Assembly (NCBI RefSeq): GCF_001043005.1
Contig: NZ_JYKZ01000001.1
Location: 992,001 to 1,056,000 of the forward strand
Reading direction: 5' to 3'
Source of the DNA: Pseudomonas psychrophila
GTDB taxonomy: Bacteria > Pseudomonadota > Gammaproteobacteria > Pseudomonadales > Pseudomonadaceae
Length of the DNA: 64,000 bases
Shown: one piece after another, positions 1-8,533 of the stretch
Layout of the letters: each line of letters opens with the position of its first letter
How positions within the stretch are numbered: the first letter of the stretch is position 1
Program-made: the position numbers and the translations under genes
The notes under the pieces: model-generated
The model's input: the letters and a program-made list of their open reading frames with translations, nothing else
Told to the model about the DNA's origin: nothing
Databases searched by the model: none

Positions 1-213
1 GGTCTTGTCCAGTGCACCCTTGGTGCTCGCCTCGCTCACTGTCTGCTGGTACGACTGCGCATACATCTGGTCAACTTGCTGGCTCGACAACATGCTGAAC
101 ATATACTGCTTGCGCTCAACGCCGACCGCCCCACCACTGGTGGTATTCACCGCCTGGCAACCGCCGAGCAACAACCCGGCGCCCATCGCGCACACTACCG
201 CTAACTTACCCAT
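1..213 (-). CDS. M48-family metallopeptidase lipoprotein (N-terminal part, runs off window)
   Basis: Only the first 71 codons are in the window; the gene continues past base 1. The protein starts with a lipoprotein signal peptide ending in the lipobox LLGGC with Cys19, so it should be an acylated envelope protein. The following residues (AVNTTSGGAVGV, then a stretch ending LSSQQVDQMYAQSY) match from memory the start of Pseudomonas M48 zinc-metallopeptidase lipoproteins (LoiP/YggG type). The catalytic HExxH would lie outside the window and cannot be checked. ATG at 213 is preceded by a GGAGA ribosome-binding site. The family call rests on recognition of the N-terminus only. Confidence 0.7.
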   Translation of the reverse strand, partial: MGKLAVVCAMGAGLLLGGCQAVNTTSGGAVGVERKQYMFSMLSSQQVDQMYAQSYQQTVSEASTKGALDKT

Positions 214-247
214 CAACTATCTCCATAAAGAGGGTGCGCATCGTATC

Positions 248-874
248 TCAACCCGGCGTCAGGCACTCGGGTGCATTGAGTTTGGGATCATTGACCAGAT
301 TGGCCAACGGTCGTTCACGCAACGGCATCTGCGGGCTGGCAAGCAGCGCCTGTAATACATGAAGCGGCGTTTCTGGATCAAGCCAGGCTTGCTGACCCGC
401 TTCATCCAGAATCAACGGCCGACGCTGACTGGCCGCTGCCTGGGTGATCACCGCGGTACTCAACCACACATGCCCCTCAACCGGGTACGCCTCCCAGATA
501 CCGGCAAAAAACAGCGAAGCCCCCTCCCCCGGTGTCAGCCAATAGGGACGTTTGCGGGTGGTGCCGCGCCATTCGTAAAAACCGTTGGCCGGGATCAGGC
601 AGCGCCGCTGGCGCAAGGCGTCGCGAAACATAGGCTGCTCGGCCACGGTTTCAGCCCGGGCATGGGCAGGAGTGCGTGACAGATCGGTCAGCCAGGCCGG
701 GGTCAGCCCCCAGCGCGCCCGTGCCAGTTCGCGCTGGCCAGGCTCGGCACCCACCCGTTGGATCAACACCGCGTCATTGGGCGAAATATTCCACTGGGCC
801 TGCTGATCAGCGGGGAAACCGGGCAAGGCTGCAAACGCAGGATTCCAGCGAAACAGGGCAAAACGTCCACACAT
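248..874 (-). CDS. SOS response-associated peptidase, SRAP/HMCES family (YedK-like)
   Basis: SRAP proteins cross-link through Cys2 to abasic sites in single-stranded DNA and so shield them during replication. The chosen start at 874 gives the family hallmark MCGRF with Cys2 as the nucleophile once Met1 is removed. An upstream in-frame start at 886 would bury that cysteine and is rejected. Other visible family motifs are WGLTPAW, HARAET and the ANGFYEW segment carrying the conserved Glu. At 208 aa the length is typical for the family. It is transcribed towards the M48 lipoprotein gene with a 34-bp gap. Confidence 0.93.
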   Translation of the reverse strand: MCGRFALFRWNPAFAALPGFPADQQAQWNISPNDAVLIQRVGAEPGQRELARARWGLTPAWLTDLSRTPAHARAETVAEQPMFRDALRQRRCLIPANGFYEWRGTTRKRPYWLTPGEGASLFFAGIWEAYPVEGHVWLSTAVITQAAASQRRPLILDEAGQQAWLDPETPLHVLQALLASPQMPLRERPLANLVNDPKLNAPECLTPG

Positions 875-925
875 GGGGCAGCACAACTCTTCTTCTATAA
901 AGCAGTGAAAAAACCGTCGCTGGCT

Positions 926-1186
926 TCAGCAATCCAGCACATCGGGGAAACTCTCGGGCTCATCACCCGCCACCGGTGACGCGGCATTGTACGCATCGAT
1001 CAACTCTCGCGCGTATTGCGCGCGATCATTGGCAACCGCCAAGCCCAGCAGACCGAACACGGGTAATTCGCCCGTTGCCCCGATCAGGTCGCGCCCCTCC
1101 AGCCGCGCTTCCACCCCTTCACTGGCAAGCATGCCCAGCAACAGCTCGGCTTCCATCAGGTTTTCCGGCTCGTAGATGCGCTGCAT
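926..1186 (-). CDS. DUF2007 (putative signal-transducing) protein
   Basis: An 86-aa soluble protein starting MQRIYEPENLMEAELL, with the DUF2007 pattern of an N-terminal strand-helix followed by GLLGLAVANDRAQYARELI. Members resemble the small alpha/beta PII-like fold, but no molecular function is established. It lies 12 bp downstream of the CPXCG gene on the same strand and is probably co-transcribed with it. A GTG at 1195 would add three residues; ATG 1186 aligns with the family N-terminus. Confidence 0.8.
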   Translation of the reverse strand: MQRIYEPENLMEAELLLGMLASEGVEARLEGRDLIGATGELPVFGLLGLAVANDRAQYARELIDAYNAASPVAGDEPESFPDVLDC

Positions 1187-1198
1187 GAGCTTCACTCG

Positions 1199-1381
1199 CT
1201 ACTCATTTTCGGTATGAACATCGAGCATCCATTCCCGACCGTCGGTCTGTAGATGAAACATAATGGGCCGGCAACACACCGGGCAGTCTTCAATGTAGCT
1301 TTGATCGCCACCGGATAGGTCGAGTACAGCTTCTGCCTGCTCGCCACAATAAGGGCATTCATAGTGCTCAGTTTCAAGCAT
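1199..1381 (-). CDS. CPXCG motif-containing cysteine-rich protein
   Basis: A 60-aa protein with a CPYCG pair near the N-terminus and a CPVC pair about 20 residues later, the four-cysteine pattern of a small zinc ribbon. The C-terminal half is acidic and ends HTENE. This small family is conserved in Pseudomonas and has no assigned function. ATG 1381 is preceded by CAGGAG at good spacing. It is first of a two-gene minus-strand unit with the DUF2007 gene and is divergent from the acyltransferase gene, so the 100-bp gap holds both promoters. Confidence 0.85.
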   Translation of the reverse strand: MLETEHYECPYCGEQAEAVLDLSGGDQSYIEDCPVCCRPIMFHLQTDGREWMLDVHTENE

Positions 1382-1485
1382 CGCGGTCTCCTGAGTGACT
1401 TGTGCGTATAATCGCCTGTCTATTAGCAGGGCTATTTTTTTGCCCTGCCCTGCGTACCAACCCTAGCCGTTTCCAACAAGAGAGC

Positions 1486-2652
1486 ATGATGGGCGAATTC
1501 GATACCATCCGACCTTACGACGACGCCGAAGTCCCAGCAGTGCTGGCCCGGTTGCTCAGCGACAAGGCGTTTCTAGATATCCTGACCCACTTTCGCTTCC
1601 CGCGCCTGGCAGGCGCTTTCGGCTGGCTGTTAAAACCACTTATAGCCCATCGTCTGCGTAAAGAGTTCGCGAGCGTGACCTCCGTCGCCACTTTGCAAGA
1701 CAAGGTCGAGGTTTACGTCGACCGCACCATCGAGCATGCCACTGATGGTGTGACCTATACCGGCGTTGAACAGTTGAAGACGGGTAGTGCCTATCTGTTT
1801 TTGGCCAACCACCGCGACATCGTGATGGACCCGGCTTTCGTCAACTACGCGGTTTATCACGCGGGCCTGCCAACACCCCGTATCGCCATTGGCGACAACC
1901 TGCTCCAAAAGCCCTTTGTCAGCGATTTGATGCGCCTGAACAAAAGCTTCATCGTTCACCGCTCGATCACCGGGCGCCGTGAAAAGCTTGCTGCTTATCA
2001 ACTGCTGTCGGCTTACATCAATCACTCGATCCGCACGGACTGCCAGTCAATCTGGATTGCCCAGGCTGAAGGCCGGGCCAAGGACGGCGATGACCGCACC
2101 GACTCGGCGATCCTGAAAATGTTTCACATGAGCCGTAAAAGCGAGCCGTTCGCCGAGGTCATTCAGTCTCTGAACCTGACCCCGGTTTCGATCAGCTACG
2201 AATACGACCCCTGCGATCAGGCCAAAGCTCGAGAGCTGTATATCCGCGCAACCACGGGCACATACAGCAAGGCGCCGGGCGAAGACGACACCAGTATCGC
2301 CAACGGCATTACCGGTTACAAAGGTCGCGTACACGTGAACTTTGCCGCGCCCATTACCGAGCTTTTCGAGGACAGCAAATTGCTGGCCACGGAAATGGAT
2401 CGCCATATCCTCAGCGGTTACCGCCTGTTCCCTGCGCACTACCTGGCGTATGCGCAGTGGGCTGATGCCGAGCCCGAGTTGCAAGTACCAACGGCTGCCG
2501 AGGTATTCAGCGCCGAAGAACTGGCCAAGGCACAACAGGAATGGCAACGCCGCCTGGACGCCTGCCCGGCCGAACACCGCCCGTACCTGGTGCTGCAATA
2601 TGCGATGCCGGTACGTAATCAGTATCGGGTCAAGGCCGGGCTGCCCCTGTAA
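1486..2652 (+). CDS. 1-acyl-sn-glycerol-3-phosphate acyltransferase-like protein (PlsC superfamily)
   Basis: A predicted membrane-associated acyltransferase of 388 aa. The acceptor-binding and catalytic block is NHRDIVMDPAF, a variant of the usual NHX4D motif: here five residues separate His and Asp. Further family blocks are IGDNLLQKPF, FIVHRS and the EGRAKDG box, the last corresponding to the EGT-like motif of PlsC enzymes. The start is placed at ATG 1486 after an AAGAGAG ribosome-binding site; the in-frame ATG at 1402 would add 28 unrelated residues. Substrate specificity cannot be read from the sequence. A REP pair follows the gene. Confidence 0.82.
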   Translation: MMGEFDTIRPYDDAEVPAVLARLLSDKAFLDILTHFRFPRLAGAFGWLLKPLIAHRLRKEFASVTSVATLQDKVEVYVDRTIEHATDGVTYTGVEQLKTGSAYLFLANHRDIVMDPAFVNYAVYHAGLPTPRIAIGDNLLQKPFVSDLMRLNKSFIVHRSITGRREKLAAYQLLSAYINHSIRTDCQSIWIAQAEGRAKDGDDRTDSAILKMFHMSRKSEPFAEVIQSLNLTPVSISYEYDPCDQAKARELYIRATTGTYSKAPGEDDTSIANGITGYKGRVHVNFAAPITELFEDSKLLATEMDRHILSGYRLFPAHYLAYAQWADAEPELQVPTAAEVFSAEELAKAQQEWQRRLDACPAEHRPYLVLQYAMPVRNQYRVKAGLPL

Positions 2653-2665
2653 CCCGATAAGACCC

Positions 2666-2750
2666 GTGGGAGCGAGCCTGGTCGCGATTGCATCGACTCG
2701 ATGCACCGACAAACTGAGCCGCCCGCATCGCGACCAGGCTCGCTCCCACA
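2666..2750. repeat. REP inverted pair (locus 1)
   Basis: Two facing copies of the Pseudomonas REP palindrome (GTGGGAGCGAGCCTGGTCGC and its reverse complement) separated by about 40 bp. It lies directly after the acyltransferase stop codon. Confidence 0.9.
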
Positions 2751-2832
2751 GCAATGCTTAATTTCTGCTGTCACCGTATCGTCATGAAGAGAGGCCACTC
2801 TGTGGCCCCTCGACACCGACACGGAGCTTGTC

Positions 2833-3039
2833 ATGTTGCACGCAGAAAACCAGGACCGCCTTTACCTCATCGCTCCCAGCGACGAACAACAGGCACTGAT
2901 CGAGGGCTTGGCCTTTAACGTTCAGGATCGCCACTGGCTGGTCTATTGCGCCTTGAGCGGCCATACCCATGCCGATTTGCCTGAACTGGACTTGCTCACC
3001 GGCGTCAGCCGCCTTGAGCTGTATGCCGAAGCGGCCTGA
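2833..3039 (+). CDS. Conserved hypothetical protein, 68 aa
   Basis: A small soluble acidic protein (MLHAENQDRLYLIAPSDEQQ at the start) with no signal peptide, membrane segment or recognisable motif. ATG 2833 follows a GGAG ribosome-binding site about 8 nt upstream, and a strong terminator lies 15 bp after the stop. Both support a real, independently transcribed gene. No function can be assigned. Confidence 0.65.
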   Translation: MLHAENQDRLYLIAPSDEQQALIEGLAFNVQDRHWLVYCALSGHTHADLPELDLLTGVSRLELYAEAA

Positions 3040-3054
3040 AGCCAGACACAAAAA

Positions 3055-3086
3055 AGCCCGAACTCACTGAGTTCGGGCTTTTTGTT
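3055..3086. terminator. Bidirectional rho-independent terminator
   Basis: A 9-bp stem AGCCCGAAC/GTTCGGGCT with a 7-nt loop, flanked by an A-run on the left and a T-run on the right. It can serve both the 68-aa gene (+) and the convergent YajG-family gene (-). Confidence 0.92.
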
Positions 3087-3095
3087 TTGCAGCAT

Positions 3096-3680
3096 TTACT
3101 CGCCGAGCAAACGACCGATGGAGGGATCCTTGAACACACGGGTCAGTGCGTCACTGAGCACATCGCTCACCAGCTTGGTGTTGGTTTCCTGATTGGGCGC
3201 CATGCCGAAGCGCTGATCAAGGGAGGCGCCATAACGACCGCTGTAAGTACGGCCACCGTTCTTCACATCGGAGCGGAAGGTTGCGCCAATGGTCGCTTCG
3301 GTCACGTACATGGTGTCCTTGGGCGACTGGTACTTCAGTTCGGCCAGGGTCACGGTCAACGTCGGGGCATTCATCGCATTGGATGTAGGCGTGTAGCCCA
3401 GCAAACGCACGGCGGCTTCAGCCTGGGCTTGTAGCTTGGGAATCAGGTCGGCACTGCTGACGCTGATTGCACTGGTCTCGGGGTACATGCCACCACGGGT
3501 GCCCAGGGTTGGCGAAGGACGACCGTCGACCACACGCACCACTACCGGCTGGCCACGACCCACTGGCGCAAGCTGGGTGGTCAGCTTGGGTTGCGGGCTG
3601 AGTTGTTGCGGGCTGTGGGCGCAGCCGACCAGAGTCAAACTGGTCACAGTAATCAAACCGAACAACAGGCGTTGCAACAT
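3096..3680 (-). CDS. YajG family lipoprotein
   Basis: A 194-aa outer-membrane-type lipoprotein: an N-terminal hydrophobic segment followed by the lipobox LVGC with the acylated Cys, then APVGRGQPVVVRVVDGRPSPTLGTRG, typical of the YajG family. The function of the family is unknown. Start 3680 is chosen over an ATG six bases upstream because the GGAGA ribosome-binding site lies 8 nt from it and nearly abuts the other. It is convergent with the 68-aa gene across a shared terminator. Confidence 0.85.
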   Translation of the reverse strand: MLQRLLFGLITVTSLTLVGCAHSPQQLSPQPKLTTQLAPVGRGQPVVVRVVDGRPSPTLGTRGGMYPETSAISVSSADLIPKLQAQAEAAVRLLGYTPTSNAMNAPTLTVTLAELKYQSPKDTMYVTEATIGATFRSDVKNGGRTYSGRYGASLDQRFGMAPNQETNTKLVSDVLSDALTRVFKDPSIGRLLGE

Positions 3681-3836
3681 GCTCATCTCTCCAGGACTGG
3701 GTAAAACAGGCCGTCAGTATAGGGTGCTGTGCGCCTGCGAACTAGCCGCATGCTGTCACCACCCTGTCATCGCCATTACATCGTGATGTCACGTCAACAG
3801 GGCATTGTCTGACTGACTGACTCAACAGGTGCTGCC

Positions 3837-4070
3837 ATGAACAGGTTCTTATCGTTGCTGGGCCTGAATCGCCCTAACCGCTGCTTCGCCCGCCTCGACC
3901 CGACGGGTCGCTGCCAGGCATTCAAGCAATGCAAACAACCGCCGGTCGGCGACAGCTGGGTCGAAATCGAAGAAATCCGCCTCAACTGGTTGCACCAGGT
4001 ACTACCCGCCAGCGCCCGTATTGCCTCGTCCGCACCACGTTCAGCAGTGCAACCCCTGCTGGGACTTTGA
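3837..4070 (+). CDS. Small conserved hypothetical protein, 77 aa
   Basis: A basic, proline-containing protein starting MNRFLSLLGLNRPNRCFARLD and containing WVEIEEIRLNWL. It carries two cysteines in a CQAFKQC arrangement and has no clear membrane segment. It resembles, from memory, short uncharacterised Pseudomonas proteins. The ribosome-binding site (CAGGTG) is modest. No function is proposed, and the coding status is likely but not certain. Confidence 0.5.
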   Translation: MNRFLSLLGLNRPNRCFARLDPTGRCQAFKQCKQPPVGDSWVEIEEIRLNWLHQVLPASARIASSAPRSAVQPLLGL

Positions 4071-4763
4071 CCAACGCACCAATAAAAGTCATTTAACAGG
4101 ATCAATTGCCCGCGTTTCTTCGCTACAATCTCCCCCCGATTATAAGGACGTCTCCTGATCGGGCCTCGCAGCATCGCTAATGCGCTTGTATTAGCTCCCC
4201 CGCACCGCCCACAGAGAGCCGCCCACACAGACCATGTGAAGCAGGTGCGCTTGCGTTTTATTGCGTATCCCCACTTTTTACAGGGTCTGCCAGAGCTGCC
4301 ATAACGCTCGGTCACTGGGTTCGGTACCCGGCGTGCGGTAGCCCTTTTTTGAGGTTCACGTCTTCAAGAGAGCGTGAAAAAAAACGGGTTTCACAACTTC
4401 ACAAGAGTGTGGCGAGCAAATGAAAAGTTTTGCGTCTGAACATGCACCATTAGCGTCTGAAATTACCCCACCAAGCAGGATCGAAGTCGGCTCCACAGCA
4501 CAAGACTGAAGCCTGTCCGCTTACGGATTTGGTTGCACAAACGGACGCTCTAGACCTTAAGTCGAATTGCCTCCCGAGTACTGAAATGCGTTCATATGAA
4601 CCTTGAAGGCCCGGTTGGTGGCGTCCGCTAAAGTTGCAAGAAATTGCGAAGAATCGGACATGGCGATCCCGGCCATGAGTGACCCGAGGCAAATCAGAAC
4701 CCGCCTCGGAACACCTGGCAGCTATGCCGTCAATTTGGTGCCGTAGATTTTGGAGACGCGTTA
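4071..4763 (+). other. Long non-coding region / probable mqo leader
   Basis: About 690 bp without a convincing gene precede mqo. Visible elements are a -10-like TACAAT at 4124-4129 without a good -35, a hairpin GCTAAT-N8-ATTAGC near 4173-4192, a TTCACAA doublet at 4390-4404, and a direct repeat GCGTCTGAA at 4432-4440 and 4453-4461 spaced 21 bp start to start. The short reading frames here lack ribosome-binding sites or family resemblance. It may hold a long 5' leader or a small RNA; this is inference. Confidence 0.5.
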
Positions 4764-6272
4764 ATGGCGCATAACGAAGCAGTCGACGTAGTACTGGTTG
4801 GAGCGGGCATCATGAGTGCCACCCTCGCCGTACTGCTCAAAGAGCTCGACCCCGGCGTCAAGCTGGAAGTTGTTGAGCAGATGGACTCAGGTGCTGCGGA
4901 GAGTTCCAACCCGTGGAACAACGCAGGTACCGGTCACGCTGGCCTTTGTGAGCTGAACTACACGCCGCAGGCGGCTGATGGTTCGATCGACATCAAAAAA
5001 GCTGTGCATATCAATGCCCAGTTCGAGGTGTCGAAGCAGTTTTGGGCCTATCTGGCACAAAAAGGGACTTTCGGTTCGTGCAAATCCTTCATCAGCCCGG
5101 TACCTCACCTGAGCTACGTTGAAGGCGAAAAAGGCGTGTCCTTCCTGAAAAAACGTTTTGAAGTGCTGAGCAAGCACCATGCGTTTTCAGACATGGAATA
5201 CACCGAAGACAAAGCCAAAATGACCGAGTGGATGCCCCTGATGATGCCGGGCCGCCCTGCGGACCAGCAGATCTCGGCCACCCGTGTACTGCAGGGTACT
5301 GACGTGAACTTCGGCGCCCTGACCCAGCAGTTGCTCAAGCATTTGGCCAGCGCAGCAGACACCCAGATCAAGTACAGCAAAAAGGTCACGGGCCTCAAGC
5401 GCAATGGCAGCGGCTGGACGGTGAGCATCAAAGACACCAACAGCGGCAATACCCGCTACGTTGATGCCAAGTTCGTGTTCCTGGGTGCAGGTGGTGCGGC
5501 CTTGCCGCTGCTGCAAGCTTCGGGCATCGAAGAAAGCAAAGGTTATGGCGGCTTCCCGGTCAGTGGCCAGTGGCTGCGTTGCGACAACCCTGAAGTGGTC
5601 AAGCTGCACCAGGCCAAGGTTTACAGCCAGGCCGCAGTCGGGTCGCCACCGATGTCGGTGCCGCACCTGGACACCCGTGTGGTCGATGGCAAAAAGTCCC
5701 TGCTGTTCGGACCTTATGCCGGCTTCACCACCAAGTTCCTCAAGCACGGCTCGTTCCTTGACCTGCCGATGTCGATCCGACTGGGTAATATCGGGCCAAT
5801 GCTCGCCGTTGCTCGCGACAACATGGACCTGACCAAGTACCTGGTCAGCGAAGTGCGCCAATCGATGGAACAACGCCTGGACTCCCTGCGTCGTTTCTAT
5901 CCGCAGGCCAAAGCCGAAGACTGGCGTCTTGAGATTGCCGGTCAACGGGTTCAGATCATCAAGAAAGACCCGAAAAAAGGCGGCGTATTGCAGTTCGGTA
6001 CCGAACTGGTTGCGGCCAAGGACGGTTCGTTGGCCGCCCTGCTGGGTGCCTCTCCGGGCGCTTCGGTCACCGTTTCGATCATGCTGGACCTGATCGAGCG
6101 TTGCTTCCCGCAGAAAGCCACTGGCGAGTGGGCGACCAAACTCAAGGAAATCTTCCCGGCACGGGAACACGTTCTCGAGACCGACGCCCAGCTGTACCGC
6201 GAAATCAGCACCCGCAACTCCGAGTTGCTGGAACTGGTTGAGCCACAGAGCGCCAACACCAGCATCGCGTAA
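4764..6272 (+). CDS. mqo: Malate:quinone oxidoreductase
   Basis: A peripheral membrane FAD enzyme oxidising malate to oxaloacetate with electrons passed to quinone, a TCA-cycle step in Pseudomonas. The N-terminus holds the FAD-binding motif [16 protein letters not shown] (residues 10-25), followed by the family block [22 protein letters not shown]. The C-terminal third contains [10 protein letters not shown] and [16 protein letters not shown], both typical of Mqo. At 502 aa it is full length. ATG 4764 follows a GGAGA sequence. It has its own terminator, so it is monocistronic. The long leader upstream suggests post-transcriptional or multi-site control. Confidence 0.97.
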   Translation: MAHNEAVDVVLVGAGIMSATLAVLLKELDPGVKLEVVEQMDSGAAESSNPWNNAGTGHAGLCELNYTPQAADGSIDIKKAVHINAQFEVSKQFWAYLAQKGTFGSCKSFISPVPHLSYVEGEKGVSFLKKRFEVLSKHHAFSDMEYTEDKAKMTEWMPLMMPGRPADQQISATRVLQGTDVNFGALTQQLLKHLASAADTQIKYSKKVTGLKRNGSGWTVSIKDTNSGNTRYVDAKFVFLGAGGAALPLLQASGIEESKGYGGFPVSGQWLRCDNPEVVKLHQAKVYSQAAVGSPPMSVPHLDTRVVDGKKSLLFGPYAGFTTKFLKHGSFLDLPMSIRLGNIGPMLAVARDNMDLTKYLVSEVRQSMEQRLDSLRRFYPQAKAEDWRLEIAGQRVQIIKKDPKKGGVLQFGTELVAAKDGSLAALLGASPGASVTVSIMLDLIERCFPQKATGEWATKLKEIFPAREHVLETDAQLYREISTRNSELLELVEPQSANTSIA

Positions 6273-6297
6273 CGCACCACCGACGTCTTGAGGCGTC

Positions 6298-6340
6298 AAA
6301 AAAAGCCCCTCGTCCTGCTTCAGGCCGAGGGGCTTTTTTG
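6298..6340 (+). terminator. Rho-independent terminator of mqo
   Basis: A 9-bp stem AGCCCCTCG/CGAGGGGCT with a 13-nt loop and T6 tail, with an A-run on the other side. It is probably bidirectional with the convergent gene at 6359. Confidence 0.92.
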
Positions 6341-6358
6341 TGGTTCCATCCCGCAGCA

Positions 6359-6799
6359 TCAGCCCATGGTGAATAACACCCGCGAGCCGCCGTTGAGCGA
6401 ATATTCATCGTCGTCGGGGACTGCAATCAGCTCAGCGGCACAGCTAATGGGGACTGACCCAATCGACCTGGCCTGAGCCCAGCGGTCGAGGTTACCACCC
6501 CCCGGCGTGAGATGGCCGAAGCCGAACAGGCACGCCTGCTCACCTTGCTGATAGGTGAACAGATCCGCACCACGGGACGTGGGCAAGTAGTACAGCAACT
6601 CCAGGCTGGAGTGCGGCTCGATTACAAAATCATGGCCGGTAGCGTCGGGCGCTTCAAGCCACGAAAAATCCTTGCCCGGAACAATCGCCTGAGCCGTGGC
6701 ATTGAAGATCTCAACCTCCAGCACCTCATCGCCAGCCAATGCCCAGCCACTGACGATTGCAAAAAACAGCGCACTGAAACACGTGAATAAATGATTCAT
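6359..6799 (-). CDS. Exported hypothetical protein, 146 aa
   Basis: The N-terminus is a Sec signal peptide (MNHLFTCFSALFFAIVSGWALA), so the protein should be periplasmic or extracellular. The mature part is acidic and rich in beta-prone segments (VLEVEIFNATAQAIVPGKDF, SSLELLYYLPTS), with two cysteines that could pair. ATG 6799 has an AGGGGG ribosome-binding site 8 nt upstream; a longer reading frame from 6877 lacks one. I do not recognise the family. It is convergent with mqo. Confidence 0.65.
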   Translation of the reverse strand: MNHLFTCFSALFFAIVSGWALAGDEVLEVEIFNATAQAIVPGKDFSWLEAPDATGHDFVIEPHSSLELLYYLPTSRGADLFTYQQGEQACLFGFGHLTPGGGNLDRWAQARSIGSVPISCAAELIAVPDDDEYSLNGGSRVLFTMG

Positions 6800-6948
6800 T
6801 GTTCGACCCCCTTCCCTGAGCGGCCTGCCCATAGCCCTTGTGAGCAGTTGAGCCTTGAGTATTGATCGCCCACACAAAAGCTCCCCGCCGCAAAACCCAT
6901 GCGTGGTGTGGGATCAATCTTTAATCAGGAGAGGGTTAGTGCTTTAAA

Positions 6949-7033
6949 TGGGAGCGAGCTAGCTTGCGATGAAATCGACGCGGTTCAACTTGAAGACCGA
7001 GGCGCCAGAATCACGAGCAAGCCCGCTCCTACA
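6949..7033. repeat. Degenerate REP inverted pair (locus 2)
   Basis: A diverged pair of REP arms (GGGAGCGAGCTAGCTTGCGAT and GAGCAAGCCCGCTCCTACA) with several mismatches from the other copies in the window. Confidence 0.75.
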
Positions 7034-7039
7034 GGCTAA

Positions 7040-7327
7040 TCAACCGCGAGCCTGGTCAATCAGTTCGATGTACTCGTCGGCGTTGCGCTGATCCTTGATG
7101 ATGTCGACAAAGGTCTGGCCGTGCTCGTCTTTGCCATCCAGGTCAAAACCGGCTTCCTTGAAGAACGTCAGGAAGCGCCCAAAGTCATCGATACGCAGGC
7201 CACGATAGGCTTTGATCAGTTTGTGCAGCGAGGGCGAGGTTGCGTCCACGGGCTCGAAATCCAGGAACAACTTGATCTGCTCGTCGCCGATCTCGTCACC
7301 AATCAACTGCTTCTTGTCTTTACGCAT
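7040..7327 (-). CDS. PA4642 family protein
   Basis: A 95-aa soluble protein starting MRKDKKQLIGDEIGDEQIKL, recognised as the conserved Pseudomonas PA4642-type family that neighbours mqo in P. aeruginosa. The FLTFFKEAGFDLDGKDEHGQTFVDIIKD part reads like one ankyrin-like helix-loop-helix unit. No biochemical role is known to me. It is the last gene before a REP pair and is followed on the same strand by nothing nearer than the exported 146-aa gene. Confidence 0.85.
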   Translation of the reverse strand: MRKDKKQLIGDEIGDEQIKLFLDFEPVDATSPSLHKLIKAYRGLRIDDFGRFLTFFKEAGFDLDGKDEHGQTFVDIIKDQRNADEYIELIDQARG

Positions 7328-7377
7328 GTCCGGCTCCAGCCTGCTGATACTTCACGGGCCCGCAGTTTACCCAAGGC

Positions 7378-7872
7378 TCAACGTGCGCGCACGCTACCGG
7401 TGTGCAAGTCGGCCCAGATATGGCCATTGGCATAGGTCAAAAACTGGCAATAGACCGTGTCGTTGCGCAACAAATCAATCACGACGCGGTATTGGGACAG
7501 CGGATACGAAAGGCTCAAAGTCCGCGTTTTACTGTCAAACACGGGCTTTTTCAGGCTTTTACTTTCGCCATCAAACGAAATCAGCACCTGGCGCACCGTC
7601 GCACCTTGGCTCATGGGCTTGCCTTTCAAGCGCACCAATAAAGGCGAGGTCACCGGGATCGGTTGCTGATTGGATTGACGCTGGCTCCCCACCACCACCG
7701 AATAGGATGTCACCAGCATCAATTGCTGTTGCTCGGGCACCTCGCTGCGCACTTGCAGATCATCCGCAGGCAGAAACTGCCCATGCAGCAGCGGTGTAGC
7801 AACAGGGGCTGCCGCCAAAGGCAAGCTGGCCAGCAGCAGGCTCAACGCAGCACTACGAATCAGAAGGCTCAT
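7378..7872 (-). CDS. Exported conserved hypothetical protein, 164 aa
   Basis: The N-terminus (MSLLIRSAALSLLLASLPLAAA) is a Sec signal peptide. The mature protein is beta-rich, with segments such as QLMLVTSYSVVVGSQRQ, VRQVLISFDGES and YRVVIDLLRNDTVYC, and one cysteine. From its place between mqo and roxSR it corresponds to an uncharacterised protein of that neighbourhood in other pseudomonads. ATG 7872 is preferred over an in-frame TTG 12 bases upstream because a GGAA ribosome-binding site precedes it. Function unknown. Confidence 0.7.
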   Translation of the reverse strand: MSLLIRSAALSLLLASLPLAAAPVATPLLHGQFLPADDLQVRSEVPEQQQLMLVTSYSVVVGSQRQSNQQPIPVTSPLLVRLKGKPMSQGATVRQVLISFDGESKSLKKPVFDSKTRTLSLSYPLSQYRVVIDLLRNDTVYCQFLTYANGHIWADLHTGSVRAR

Positions 7873-7972
7873 GTCGGGTTCCAAAAAGCGGGGTGCCGCA
7901 CTCTAGCACGGTGCCAGAACGCCCCGCAGCCCAGGCATGACATCCCCACTAGCCTCATTCACTACAAATGGC

Positions 7973-8533
7973 TTAGCGCCGGACCGGACGCTTTTGCAAT
8001 TTGCGCTGCAGGGTACGACGGTGCATGCCCAAGGCACGGGCAGTGGCCGAGATATTGCCTTCATGCTCACCCAGCACACGCTGGATATGCTCCCACTGCA
8101 AGCGGTCAACCGACATCGGGTTGTCCGGCACCAGGGTTTCAAGGTCGGCATGCTGGGACAGCAAGGCGGCGAGCACGTCATCGGCATCCGCAGGCTTGCA
8201 CAGGTAGTTGCAGGCGCCGCGCTTGATCGCCTCGACGGCGGTGGCGATGCTCGAATAACCGGTGAGGATCACCACTCGCATCTCGGGATCGAGCTCAAGC
8301 AGCTTGGGCAGCAGGACCAGGCCTGAGTCACCGTCCATTTTCAGATCCAGCGCCGCATAATCGGGCAGATCCTGTTGAGCCAGAATCAGCCCTTCTTCGG
8401 CAGAACCCGCGGTGCTTACGCGAAAACCGCGACGGCTCATGGCACGCGCCATTACACGGGTAAAAGTGGCGTCGTCATCTACCAACAACAAATGCGGCAG
8501 CTCTTCGCCTTCGACCTGAATTTCTTCACTCAT
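7973..8533 (-). CDS. roxR: Redox response regulator RoxR (PrrA/RegA/ActR family)
   Basis: The cytoplasmic partner of RoxS, a 186-aa DNA-binding regulator of respiratory and redox genes. The receiver domain shows the acidic pocket LVDDD (residues 17-21), the phospho-acceptor Asp63 in ALDLKMDG and the conserved Lys in LCKPAD. The C-terminus is the Fis-type helix-turn-helix typical of RegA (NISATARALGMHRRTLQRKL). Start 8533 is set by the GAGG ribosome-binding site; it overlaps the end of roxS by 8 bp, implying translational coupling. A longer frame to 8593 lies entirely within roxS. Confidence 0.95.
   Translation of the reverse strand: MSEEIQVEGEELPHLLLVDDDATFTRVMARAMSRRGFRVSTAGSAEEGLILAQQDLPDYAALDLKMDGDSGLVLLPKLLELDPEMRVVILTGYSSIATAVEAIKRGACNYLCKPADADDVLAALLSQHADLETLVPDNPMSVDRLQWEHIQRVLGEHEGNISATARALGMHRRTLQRKLQKRPVRR

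Noticed and set aside
4450..4692. An 80-codon minus-strand frame in the mqo leader
   Set aside because: No ribosome-binding site, odd composition and no family resemblance.
5187..6359. A 390-codon minus-strand frame opposite mqo
   Set aside because: Composition is a codon-bias shadow (His/Gln/Arg-rich), and mqo is a clear full-length enzyme.
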